This document shows, piece after piece, positions 10,301 through 21,247 of a stretch of 64,000 bases of DNA. Origin of the DNA: Coccinella septempunctata. Its lineage: Eukaryota; Arthropoda; Insecta; Coleoptera; Coccinellidae. The position numbers and the translations under genes are program-made. A model generated the notes under the pieces. It saw nothing but the letters and a program-made list of their open reading frames with translations. It was not told where the DNA came from and did not search any database. The stretch spans positions 9,091,001 to 9,155,000 of the forward strand of contig NC_058198.1 in the NCBI RefSeq assembly GCF_907165205.1, written 5' to 3'. Position 1 is the stretch's first letter; each line of letters opens with the position of its first letter.

Positions 10301-13140
10301 TAATCAGAACCTGATTACAACAATTTCTATTTTTCCTGAAACAATTTTGGAAAGTGTCTTCTAGAGTCGATTCAACCCTAAAAAGATTTAGAATTTTGAA
10401 ATTCGATCTCTAACGAATCAAACTGCCACAGTTTGTTTTTCTTTCCTCTATAAGTACAATGAATGGCTTGAATTTTAGTCAATCACTGCTTTTTACGAGC
10501 AACCAGTCAGTTCGTCCTACTGTAATTATTGTACAAAAAGTGAGATAAAAAAACCAATGAAGCACAAAAGATAATTCACTCATCTTAGCTAATGAAATCT
10601 GTATCCCGAAAGTTTTTTCACCAATACTAGGTGCTTTTAACTCTAGGACAAGTAATATCGCTTTTACGACTCTGATTTGCGTCTGTTACCACAACTTTTT
10701 CACTATTTGGACTACGATGTACAATGGGAGGGAGAAATAGAAAATAAAGATTCATATAAAACGAAATGATTTTTTCCAGTGTGTCAATTTGCTCTTTTTT
10801 ATAATCAACAATAAAAAACAGAATCAGTAATTTTTCGATGGGGTAGCTTTTTTATATCTAAAAATTGAAAACTATTTCGAATAACCCGTGCTCTGACATA
10901 TCAGTAATGCATTTACAGAAATCCCAATTTCAGATAAGTGACAATGAAATCTCTGCATTCACTACAGAAAAATATTTTAAGTAATTAAAAGTAAAATCAA
11001 TCAAAATTTCCAATGAAAGCCAACTGTTCCATTACTTAGTGCTCTCTCAAAAAAACCGCTAGTAGCATCCAGGATACAAATTCAATTTGCCGGGTAAACA
11101 TGGTGTTTGAATTTCGGCCAATTTTCAGTTCGAAGCTAAATTTAAATCAGTCGATGAATGTTTATCGGCAAATAAGACTAAATATTGAAATAGGCATTCA
11201 AATGGACGTTTCATTCAACAACCAGGATTTTCGTTCACATTTCCGATCTTTACTGGGAATTTTCTTGTCATCTTGTTCGATGTACAGTTACCAGTTACGC
11301 CATTAATGAATTACCTGTTAATACCTAAGCTTAGTCGTCGAAGTTTTCGGAATTTTTCATTATTAAACCCTACTTACACTTAATAATGTTCCATCCACTC
11401 GATGTTGGAAACTAATTGAGCAAATTCACTGAAGTTTAAGATGACATCTCAATTTCATCGAATATGTCTAACAAACTTGATATTCGGAAAGGGATTCATT
11501 AGCTTGACGAGCAACGGCAAATAAATGAAACCAAAGAAGCGTACAATTGGACAATGGTTAACAAGCTCCTAGTTTGTCCTCGCGGATCACACCAGTTTTT
11601 CCCGATGGTGAAAAAATTGGCAACAGTTTTTTCCATTCAAGTTTTCCCCCTCTGATAAAAGAGGATGCTTCACTTGCAACTACGCTAAAGGCGTAGGACG
11701 ATCGTTTCGCGCAGGATTTCTCTGCTAATTCGATTTTATAAATGCTCAGGCACATCCAACTCTTTCATCTATAGATTCTATAGGACCTAGAATATAAACT
11801 ACCTATAGGAAGAGATAGGTACTAAAAACTGCCAGACTGCACTTAGGCTGAACGTTGTACAAATCTCCTTTCAATTAACAACTCCAAGAACTTCTGTTTA
11901 CCAATTACCAAAATTCTTCTTTCTCCGATCTTGAAATTCCAAAACAAACCTTCTTCCTGTTTGAGTTTGATTTACAGCAATTCAAAATGAAAATAAACAG
12001 TCTGCTAATTCTCGTTCAGGTCACCAACTAGTTTTATCTTTCCCCCTGATGAACAAACATAAAAAAAACTATCATCTTATAAACATCTTAAGCGCACCCC
12101 TAATACAGTCTAACTTGGAATAAATTCAGTAAATCGAAGACAGTTTTTTTGTTGTAAATATGCTCGGAAAGGAAAATTAGTATTTCAAATGGTGAACCTC
12201 TTGATATGAGAAAATTTTACACAGTAAGTCCCATCTGTTACTTGTAACTTTTTCACTCAGATCTCATAAGAAGTTTGTGTTGGCAATTTACCTAATTTCA
12301 TCCATCATAAGTAGACACTGTTTGTTACAGTTAGTTCATATTACTACATACTTCCAGTAATTTTTCACCTCGTGAAGGTGACAGTTATATTAATTTCACT
12401 TCATGATTTTATTTTTCATTGAATCATTCTTAGAGGTTGTACCAAATTTATATTTGTTTTATATATTTGAAATCGCCACCAGTTGCAACATTTTATGGTG
12501 AGTAAAATCTGTTGAAGATTCATCTGGTACTATTCCTAACGATGAGTTATTGAAAAAAAATACCCTGTACCACTTAAGGAGGTAGTAGAACCTCAAAATT
12601 CAAGAAGATAAGATTGAAGATATTGAATTTCATCGTGAGTTGTGAGCACTATATCGATCAAAAATAAATCGAAAATATTGAAATCGAATAGACTATATTA
12701 ACGCTTTCAAAATTAAATGATACTATATTAGAATAGGAATCGAAATACTTACATCAAATCCTTGTACCAATCATTCGATAAACTCTTTTTCAAGGCTTAT
12801 TCATTTCGAATGAAAAAGTCACGAATATTCACAAAACACTGATAATTATTGAAAAGGCACAGGGTTATTTGTAGAATATCCACCTCCTCTGGAGAACGCA
12901 CGAAACAAAACTGAAGATGAATTAGAAAGTAGACGTTATATCGAATTGAATGGTGGGGGTGAGGTATTTCGTGGCAACGTAATCATTATCTATAAATAAG
13001 AAATGGATCACGCCTTCAACAGTAAGGCAGGTAAATAATAAACAAATTAATTCAGATGCATAACATCCGCAGATAATTAAATCAACGAATGTTACGGTCT
13101 AAATCGAACTAACAAACTACCATCGCTCGAAGTATTACCA
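10301..13140. other. Intergenic stretch, no gene seen
   Basis: Several short frames (for example 11100-11306 and 11558-11755) show no motif. No repeat pairing was noticed. The stretch ends at the hammerhead ribozyme. Confidence 0.4.
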
Positions 13141-13147
13141 GAATTTT

Positions 13148-13235
13148 CATTTCGTCGACAAAGAGTAGATGCTGACCATGGTTTCGGTCTTATTTGACCT
13201 CGTCAGAGCAACAAAACTCAATTGTCAACGAAATG
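13148..13235 (-). ncRNA. Hammerhead ribozyme, type I, very short helix III
   Basis: Read on the minus strand, all parts of a hammerhead are present in order. CTGACGAG (13206-13199) is the first conserved core. Helix II is GTC / loop AAATAA / GAC (13198-13187). The second core is CGAAAC (13186-13181). Helix III is ACCATGGT, a perfect palindrome with only a minimal loop. The cleavage triplet is GTC, so cutting is expected between 13174 and 13173. Helix I pairs TGCT (13210-13207) with AGCA (13173-13170). After an internal loop of 11 and 8 bases come 14 further pairs, 13222-13235 with 13148-13161, of which 13 are Watson-Crick and one is G-U. A short palindromic helix III that works better as a dimer is known from hammerheads in Penelope-like retroelements and retrozymes. 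No neighbouring Penelope-type coding region was recognised, so this may be a solitary terminal repeat. Confidence 0.85.
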
Positions 13236-13450
13236 CTATGAATTGCCGGCTCCTTTTATTCCATATCAGTAGCGGGTATGATGTATAAATACATCGTACC
13301 GACATCTGACAGAGAAACGGGAACCAACCCAATTCAATTTCCTAACTCTCAGAGCGAAGATAGCAGTATGCATCCATATGCTTTATTCCCATATTGCAGA
13401 TATCGTATATTACGATAATTAAGCAAGGGAAAAAGCGCGGAAAGGTTCGG
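13236..13450. other. Flank of the ribozyme, no gene
   Basis: This may be part of the same retroelement terminal repeat as the ribozyme, since it is a little richer in GC than its surroundings and contains TATAAATA near 13284. No second ribozyme copy is present in it. Its true boundary is not visible. Confidence 0.3.
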
Positions 13451-13492
13451 ATCTACTGTTGAAATATTTGTATGAATCAAAGACTCACCCTG
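13451..13492 (+). repeat. MITE family A, right end only (A5)
   Basis: ATCTACTGTTGAAATATTTG and then AATCAAAGACTCACCCTG match the right terminal repeat of family A, followed by TA. The rest of the element is missing. Confidence 0.7.
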
Positions 13493-13499
13493 TATATGT

Positions 13500-14320
13500 A
13501 TATTTGAAATCAGAAGAAAGAGCTCTACCGATTAGGAAAATAAAATATACTACGCTTCATTTGAAAAGAACAATCAATCATGTAACCTGTTACATGAAAT
13601 TTTCAGGTTTACGATACTTTTTTGCATTTCCGCTTACTGAATTCTGAATGCCCAAAATCAAGAGATAGATATTGAGTAAAATATAAACAATCACCCTGTT
13701 CATATAGTTATAATGATATTTCCATGCGAAATTTGTACAAAAATATAGTGTTATATTTCAAATGGTTAAAATTTTAACTCGTTTTTTGGCACAAATCATT
13801 TTCAAATTATGGAAAAGGAACCAAAACACATCAAATCTTCATATTGTGATCCCAGCATTCTCAGAAATATCAATGAAAAATCCTGTTAACACGTGATCAG
13901 AATTTTTGCATGATATCTCAATGAAATTGACCGTTTTCCGATGAATAGGAACCTGTTCGAACTGAAATATTTTCATCTATTCCCTTCAGGATGTTTGGTA
14001 CCAATGAAGTTCACGTTGACTGTCGGGAATTGCATAATACATTAAATCCTTTTTTCTAATCCTGAGCATTTATAGTACCATTCATAGCTTTGAACTTTCG
14101 CGGTTTATAACTCCAGTGAATTTACGCAAGAGCGGAGCTATGGAAAGAGAAAAAAGCCTTTGTTCTTTGCGATCCTGAGATCCTGTTCTTGACAGCGTTT
14201 TATTAGTCTCTGAATGCGCCGAAATACGAGTTTCCTTTCATCAGAAAGTAATTTTTCATCATAAACGCTTCGTGTACTGAACATAATTGAGCTTCACGCC
14301 TTCAGATGGAATTTTTTTCC
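13500..14320. other. No gene seen
   Basis: AT-rich spacer with no motif or repeat pair recognised, up to a possible exon at 14327. Confidence 0.4.
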
Positions 14321-14326
14321 TTGCAG

Positions 14327-14471
14327 AACTGGACCTCTTCTGGAAATTTCCCCTTTTCAATTCTTCCGGTTGCGAAGAACTGAAAGGAACATATGAGCAA
14401 ATTATATTGGATTTCTCTAGAAACTTGCCAATACATGACAACATCCCATGCATAAGCGACCGACCTTTCAA
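14327..14471 (+). CDS. Candidate internal exon, unknown protein
   Basis: A pyrimidine-rich tract ending TTCCTTGCAG stands directly before 14327 and a strong donor, GTAAGT, starts at 14472. Between them one frame (two leading bases, 47 codons, two trailing bases) is open and has the mixed composition of a protein, including SSGCEELKGTYEQI and LDFSRNLPIH. The same frame is open for a few codons upstream but without a convincing start. I do not recognise the family, and no partner exon was found nearby. A chance open frame between splice-like signals is possible. Confidence 0.3.
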
Positions 14472-14479
14472 GTAAGTTT

Positions 14480-15030
14480 TATGTTTTATGTCTTGTGTAA
14501 CCTTTCCAGGCTTCCTCGGAAGTTATCACAATGTCCTCCAGAATATCAATCCTCCGTGAAAAATAGATATGAAGAACTTTTATGATTTATACAGGGCGAG
14601 TCAACAGTGTATAACTAAGAAATTTTGAGCTAGAAGAATGATTCAAACTTTGGCGGAATCCATTCTACTTAGCGCATAAGCTAACATTATTTTTGACTTT
14701 ATAGCATGTTCTGAAAGTGGTGAAAACGATATCATATTCTGAATCTATACCCACTCATTTCGAAATATCCCAATTGTTATGATATATCTGTGTGTTTCTT
14801 TGAGGTAGGCAACTTTCTCCGACTAATTTCATGGTTAAGATGGTTTTAACTAGACATCATATTTTAAAAACCGTTCGAGATGAATGTATGGTTTTTATGG
14901 AATTCCTGAAGAGTATACAGATAGTCTGAAAGACACTATGATTTTTAGAAAATGATCTTATAAAATGAAAATACTTCAAGTTTCTCAAATGGCAATGCCC
15001 AAATATGTATCACATCTAGGTGTACTATGA
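14480..15030. other. No gene seen; one transposon-like end
   Basis: TACAGGGCGAGTCAACAGTG starts near 14590 and resembles the CAGGGTG ends of families A and B, but no matching right end was found. The rest is AT-rich and featureless. Confidence 0.4.
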
Positions 15031-15190
15031 TTTTTCTTAAGAGAAATAGTTTTTCGAATTCCCAAAAATTATTTTCTTTTCCTCTTTAATTAAGAAGTTT
15101 CAAAGTAGTTTTTTTTACAAATATAGAGCTTACAGATTTTCGAAAATAAAATTATGCCTCCCCCCAAATCACTCCTGAAACCGCCACGTA
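15030..15190 (+). repeat. Dispersed repeat E, third copy
   Basis: AAGTTTCAAAGTAGTTTTTT and, further on, AAATCACTCCTGAAA correspond to parts of the copy at 487-740. The upstream TATGTATCACATCTAG also resembles the inverted copy near 2490-2510. The repeat is non-coding and its ends are not defined. Confidence 0.5.
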
Positions 15191-15194
15191 TATA

Positions 15195-15895
15195 TGTATC
15201 ATATTTTCGAAAAATTCAGACGTACAATATTGATGCTATATTGAAAATTGAGTACATGGGCGCTTAGGCAAGTCGATTAGTGAATTGAATGAATTTCACA
15301 CAATTATGTCGTGTTTAATAGAGTGATTTATCGAAGGGTTGATCGTAGCTTTCTGTGCCGAACAATAAGAATTAATTAGGGACCGCACAAATAGACGAAT
15401 AAACCGGTTTGACACATGAATTGAACGTAATTCAAAGATAATTGTATCATTTGTCACATCCAATTCTCGTGATGAATATGAGTGCTTTACGGAGTAGTTA
15501 TCAATGAGAAAAAATAGATGGAGGAAGGGAAAACGCAATTAAATTGAACATAAATGAATCGGGGAGCTTCATTCTAGCTTTTAAGGTAAAAGTTAATACA
15601 TACATATTAGTTAGTTAGTTAGCGCACACGAATGAATTATAATCCGCATTATTAAACAAAGTGAGCCATTGAATTGAATTGAATCTTTTGAAGATCCAGT
15701 ATCGCTTCAACCCTTAGTGTTACAACCCAGGCTTGAATAGGGGAGATAGGATAAGTGATACCTCATTTGAAAAGCCTTTCTATTCAGAGTTCAGCACATT
15801 TATTTTTTTTTCATAAAATTCATTCTCGTGGACGTGTCCGCACTTATACTTATCAACTGGGACTCACGATGGTTTCCAGAGAAATCAGAGCAGTT
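15195..15895. other. No gene seen
   Basis: AT-rich spacer. A short run of TTAG units is present near 15609-15624. Nothing coding was recognised. Confidence 0.4.
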
Positions 15896-15898
15896 ATA

Positions 15899-16550
15899 CA
15901 GAGTGAGTCTTTGACTCGTACGAATATTTTAACAGTAGATTCTTGTGGTCGAAAGAAACACTTTTTTCTATACCATTCCTTCCGATTCACCCCTGATGAA
16001 TAGATATAGCCATTTTAAGTTTTTATAATGAGCTATGCCACCCCTAGAGAAACAAAATTTATTTTAGAATAACAAGCTAAATCTACGACATTACACATCT
16101 GTGTATCTTTTAAACAGAGTTGCATGCATCCACAGTACCCAATTTTCTGAATATCATAGATATTTTTTATTTTTGAACATCAAATTACTCGAAAACATGC
16201 ATGAGAAAATATGAAGAATACTTTTATTTCAAACATTCATTAAATAGCGTCCAACTTAGTTTCAAGAGGTGGGTTTTTCGATTTTTTGGTATTTTTATGG
16301 TACGTAATGGTCATAATTAGAAAACTGGAAGACGTGGGTGATATATTTTGTGCGAAGAAGATTCATCAAATAAATCCATATTCCGAAACACATTTCATCC
16401 GATAAAACTGTTTGTGGGATAAAAATATTTTTTATTTTTCAACAGCCTGTATCTTTAAATTCGAGCCGATTCGGAAAAAATAGTAGGGGAAAAAAGTGTT
16501 TCTTTTGACCTCAAGAATCTACTGTTGAAATATTTGTACGAGTCAAAGAG
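15899..16550 (+). mobile_element. MITE family A, copy A2
   Basis: This copy starts CAGAGTGAGTCTTTGACTCG after TA and runs through TAACAGTAGATTCTTGTGGT. It shares the body with A1, including TGGTACGTAATGGTCAT and GACGTGGGTGATATATT, and ends in the inverted arm GTACGAGTCAAAGAG. The final few bases of the right end (CTCACCCTG) are lost. It has no coding content. Confidence 0.75.
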
Positions 16551-16559
16551 CAAGTAAAA

Positions 16560-16700
16560 TCTATATACATACATATATACTCTCCATAGCTTCGAAAACT
16601 ATCATTTTCAGTTAGATTTTAACGATCTTTTCTGAAATACATCATATATACACATATATACACTTTTATGTATATGTATATGCTATGAAGATATATTTTT
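16560..16700. repeat. TA/CA-rich microsatellite patch
   Basis: Alternating TATATACA and GTATATGT runs, imperfect, beside the lost right end of MITE A2. Simple sequence with no other signal. Confidence 0.6.
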
Positions 16701-17160
16701 TTTTTGAGTTAGATCACAATTTTTTTCAATGCAATTTTTATTAAATTTTTTTTTACATTATCACTAAAACAACGAAAATACTACCACTTTAACGAATATT
16801 CCATCTGATCGTTGCAATAATTTATATTTATTAATTTCCAAACATTCTAAAAGGTTCAGTTTTTGACTTTTAGCTATGTAAAAGTTCCAAGTCTTCGTTG
16901 AAGTTCTGCTTTGTATTCAAGAAAACCTCAGAAATTCTGTCTTTTTCAATGAAACAATTATTTTTTTCTGATATTCTTTACATGAATTCTCTACCATTTT
17001 GACCTATTTAGGAAGACGAAGATGATAGATTTTTGATGCCAATTTTTATGCATAAACAATAAGCCCTCTTTCACCTGCTCTATAATTGCTTTAATTTTTC
17101 TGAAAACTATTATCATCCCCTCTAGATAAGTTGAAGTAGAGTTAAGTGCTTCTTCATAAT
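16700..17160. other. No feature seen
   Basis: AT-rich, with several long T runs. Nothing recognised before the palindromic element starting at 17162. Confidence 0.4.
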
Positions 17161-17161
17161 A

Positions 17162-18428
17162 CAGGGTGACAATTTGAAAACTTGCCAACGTCCAATTATG
17201 TCACGAAAAAGATGATTTCAGAGAAAATGCCGGAACAGGTCAATTTCTATTCGTAGGGGGACATTTTTTGAGCAGAATTGTAAGCCAAAATCTCCTCAAC
17301 CCTAGGTGTAGGAGCTATCACCCCTAAATTCTCAATAGGGAATAGGGAGTCAGCTGAAAGATCACTTGACCCTCTACAGAATACTATGGTTTTCAAATGT
17401 TTATTGAGTCCTTGAAGTAGTTACAGGGGCTGACAATTTGTAAACTTGCCAGGCCAATTATGTCTCAACAAGGATGTTTTCAGAGAAAATGCCAGAACAG
17501 GTTAATTTTTTTTTCGGAGGGGGACATGCTTCTAGCAGAATTTTAAGCCAAAATCTCCTCAATATTAGGTGTAGAGGTTATCACCCCTAAATTCTTAATA
17601 GATAATAGAGGGCGAGCTTTACCTCAATTGGAAGATATTAGTATTATGTAAAGGCACATATTGTTTTCCAATTTAGGTTTAGTTCACCCTCTATTCTCTA
17701 TGAAACATTTAGGGGTGATAGCCCCTACGACTAGGTTTGAGGAGATTTTGGGCTTACAATTTTGCTCAAAATATGCCCCCCTCCCTTTAAAAATTGATCT
17801 GTTCCGGCTTTTTCTTTGAAAATATCCTTGTCGAGACATAATTGGCCTGGCAAGTTTTCAAATTGTCACCTCCTGTAACTACTTCAAGTATTCAATAAAA
17901 ATTTGCAAACCATAGTATCTATGTAGAGGAACAAGTGATCTTTCAATTGAGGTAAATTTCACCCCTTATTCCCTATTAAGAATTTAGGGGTGGTAGCCCC
18001 TACACATAGGGTTGAGGAGATTTCGGCTTACAATTCTGCTCAAAATATGTCCCCCTCCGAATAAAAATTGACCTGTTCCGGCATTTTCTCTGAAAACATC
18101 CTTGTCGAGACATAATTGGCCTTGCAAGTTTTCAAATTGTCACCTCCTGTAACTACTTCAAAGACTCAATAAAAATTTGCAAACCATAGTTTTCATGTAG
18201 AGGAACAAGTGATCTTACAATTGATGTAAATCTCACCCCTTATTCCCTATTAAGAATTTAGGGGTGATAGCCCCTACACCTAGAGTTGAGGAGATTTCGG
18301 CTTACAATTCTGCTCAAAATATATCCCCCTCCGAATAAAAATTGACCAGTTCCCGTATTTTCTCTGAAACCATCTAATCCTTGTCGAGACATAATTGGCC
18401 TGGCAAGTTTTTAAATTGTCACCCCGTG
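17162..18428. mobile_element. Palindromic element B: two forward and three inverted units
   Basis: The element starts CAGGGTGACAATTTG after TA and ends CAAATTGTCACC-like bases plus CCGTG before TA. Inside, a unit of about 260-277 bp occurs five times: 17162-17423 and 17424 to about 17640 in forward sense, then about 17690-17876, 17877-18151 and 18152-18428 in reverse sense. Each unit has the marks GAGACATAATTGGCC, TTGAGGAGATTT and AATTTAGGGGTGATAGCCCC in its own orientation. The short centre (17640-17690) is unique. No protein is encoded. The structure is a TA-flanked, non-autonomous element whose inverted arms have each been multiplied in tandem. Confidence 0.85.
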
Positions 18429-18429
18429 T

Positions 18430-19785
18430 ATATATAGCAAATAATTCAGTTCACCCACTGAAAATGCTACTGTGAAAGTGAAACGCGTGTCGTGGTTGAA
18501 AATATAAAATAGTTTTATAGACACTCATTAGCTTGCGATGGTCTTAATCAGAAAGAATCATATCATTTTCCACATTTTCTATAAAAAAAGGAAGAATATA
18601 ATCATTGATCGTATCACAATTTTTAATTTTCCATCCATGGGAAAATTTTGAATATTTAATTGGATTCATTGAAATATGGGAATGAAGATTTGAAATGAAA
18701 CTGGGGGTGACTTGAAATAGGATAATAGCATAACGTAAATTTAATGAGAATATTCTCATTGTCGATTTTCTTCCAGAATGCGTGTACCATCTCAATATTG
18801 CATTTCCCGACGATTTCCAGCATATAATAGTAGAATGCTCAGTTTTCCAGTGGTATTGCTATATCCAAATTTACATATTGTCGTATATTTGGCATGATAC
18901 CGTGATAGTTCCAAACCATTATTAATTCACTACGGGTACAGAAATGGTGAAAGTGAGATAGTGAACGACGACTACAATAAAAATCAATATTTGGCTCAGT
19001 AACATACTGGGGGGCGAGATTATGAATGTTCTCATTCTGATGTTATTTTTAGATAATCCTTGACATATATTCCTACTATGTTTTATTTTATTTCGGGAAA
19101 TGGGTGGAATAATCAATTTGAATGGTCTGTCGTGTTATCCGCAAGTATCATTCAAGATAAATACGAAATAAAGTACGTTGAATGGAATTGTTACGATGAA
19201 GGAATGTGAACTCTGGTGCGTTCACTGAGCAAAGAAAATATACCACATTTATCAACGAAAAAAATTGCTTAAAATTCAGCACTTCGGTTTATCCCAAAGT
19301 CTGATTATACGAAAATATTTATGATCTCGGAGTGTTTGAAGCTTGCAACCTGAAAGCGACATTCTTTACAGGGTGACACAGTCAATCTGAAACGCTTCCA
19401 ATGGAAGAAGTTTCTTCAATTTATTTTCCGTAGGGGAACATCCTTTGATCATAAAGTCATAGATATAAGGTCATTCTTTCAAGGGATGCGGCAACCCTCT
19501 TCAGAATCTCAAACGGCAGAGGGGATAAACACATTTTGAAGGAAATTAAGTTTTCTTTTCTTTAGTGTTGGTATAAAAACTGCTCAAAAATGGATAGGGA
19601 TGACTGACCTGCCATCAATTCATTTCAGGAATATTTGCATCAGGAAGTTCATTCTGATCTGATAGTGGCGTGTGTAAAGTTGATATTCTTGTTGTTCTCA
19701 GATAATAATGAAAGAATAAAGAGTTCCTCAGGAAAAAAATTGTATTGAAATTATTAGGAATTCTAGGGTCAAATGACATAGAAAA
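18430..19785. other. No gene seen; one transposon-like end
   Basis: TACAGGGTGACACAGTCAAT at about 19369 resembles the start of element B but then diverges, and no partner end was found. The remaining frames are short and unremarkable. Confidence 0.4.
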
Positions 19786-19789
19786 AAAA

Positions 19790-20000
19790 TTAAATGAAGG
19801 GAAAATTGAAGGTCTCGGTAAATCTTGTAATTGTAACGATCTGCTGCAGATCGTTAATCGGTTGTTGTAGGGAGGACAATTGTCTAGATTGTCCAGACAT
19901 GCTCGATGCAATTCAGGTCTGGAGAGCGAGCTGGCCAGTCCACCCTTTCGAAAGCATGAGCTTCCAGCGCGAAAGATGTGTAGACATAGAGCTGGAAAGG
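19790..20000 (-). pseudogene. Tc1-like transposase fragment (C-terminal catalytic part)
   Basis: Minus-strand reading gives LEAHAFERVDWPARSPDLN and then CIEHVW. WPARSPDLNxIEHVW is the signature around the third catalytic residue of Tc1-like DDE transposases. A stop follows within a few codons, and the continuation (RLTICSRSLQLQD) is in another frame. The fragment is isolated: no ends or N-terminal parts are visible here. The fragment at 47515-47781 may come from the same family, covering an earlier part of the protein. Confidence 0.75.
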
Positions 20001-20139
20001 AACTAGCAAGGAAGTGAAATATTGATCCATCAGCTATCGAAGCATAATGTCATCGACTCAAATCTGTTATGGAGTGCCGAAGAAACCTCAACTAAAAAGG
20101 CAAGAACAAAAAGAACCAAAAAGAAATCATCTTCTTCAT

Positions 20140-20480
20140 AGGACAGAATACAAAAATTTCTTACCCCTTCCTTCTACCACCATCTCAGTAAGAATAACTT
20201 CCCCTCCCTCACTGACTTCCCCACAGGACATTGTCGCCTTATGAAGCATAAGATGAGAATGGGCTTATGTGTAGATTCTCTTGGGAAGGGGAGTAAACCC
20301 CTGTTACCCAACAAATTATTGGGATGAACGAGGACTTAGTCCCCTTGAAATCCTCAGTGGACTTCATTGGAGATCTGGACCTAGGGGGTGAGCTGTAGAT
20401 GGCTCAGTTATAAGAACAGCTCTGAAGGAGGGGACACCATTAGAACTACCAAATTGCAACATGACAATTGCAACTGAAAG
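20140..20480 (+). pseudogene. Non-LTR retrotransposon 3'-end fragment
   Basis: Plus-strand reading gives TGHCRLMKHKMRMGL at about 20225-20269, matching the GHCRLxxHLxxMGL motif that follows RNase H in Jockey/I-like elements. Further on, EDLVPLEIL and a GEL-type stop near 20390 match the tails seen at 31340-31880 and 49845-50000. Frames change several times and no complete domain survives. Confidence 0.65.
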
Positions 20481-20489
20481 CAAAGGGTA

Positions 20490-21245
20490 TCAGAGGCACT
20501 GGAAAGAAGAATATGATATGATTGTATATTTCTCTTTAATTGTTGTAGATGACAGTGCATGTACAAAAGCAGAAAAACAATGATTGTCGATCACACCAAG
20601 AAAGTTTTCTATGGAGACGATGAATTTACTTCATTGGAAATTAGGAACTACGCAGTCATGTGATGATAAATGACATTCAGTCATGAATCACTCCAGAAAA
20701 GGATAAGTTGGATCTATATTACACTACACTCCGCTCCTTGCAACGTGGGCGAATATTCTCCGTGTATTTCTTGGAAATTGAAAGACAATATTATGACGTT
20801 GAACGTTGGAAATCAGTAAACATTCAGTTCATACTTCTTATAATGTCATGAATAAATTCGTACATCTACCGTTCTCTGGTATTCCAGCTATATTTGCCTT
20901 TGCCTTTGAAAACACAATTAACACGAGGAAAAAGTCGTTCATCCTGTACGATCATTAAGTTAAACGATAAATAACGTTCATTTTTAAGTATACCGAGCAA
21001 GAAGTTTGTAAATTGTGATGTTTCAGAAGGGGGATCAAAAGCTCATTTGTGGGAAGGAGCTTTTACACTGAAGTAAATTCTCAACTTTAGCTCCGCTTAG
21101 AAATCTACTATCCTGGGATTTAAATAATTGTTAAAATGATGTTTTCTAGCAGAAAAGTCTCAGAAGATATGCAAACTTGAAGGCAATACAAGTGTAGAAT
21201 TCCCTCAATTTTAATTTTTTTTTCCAGAACACTAGCACAAAGATA
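20490..21245. other. No gene seen
   Basis: AT-rich spacer leading into mariner copy M3. No motif recognised. Confidence 0.4.
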
Positions 21246-21247
21246 CA

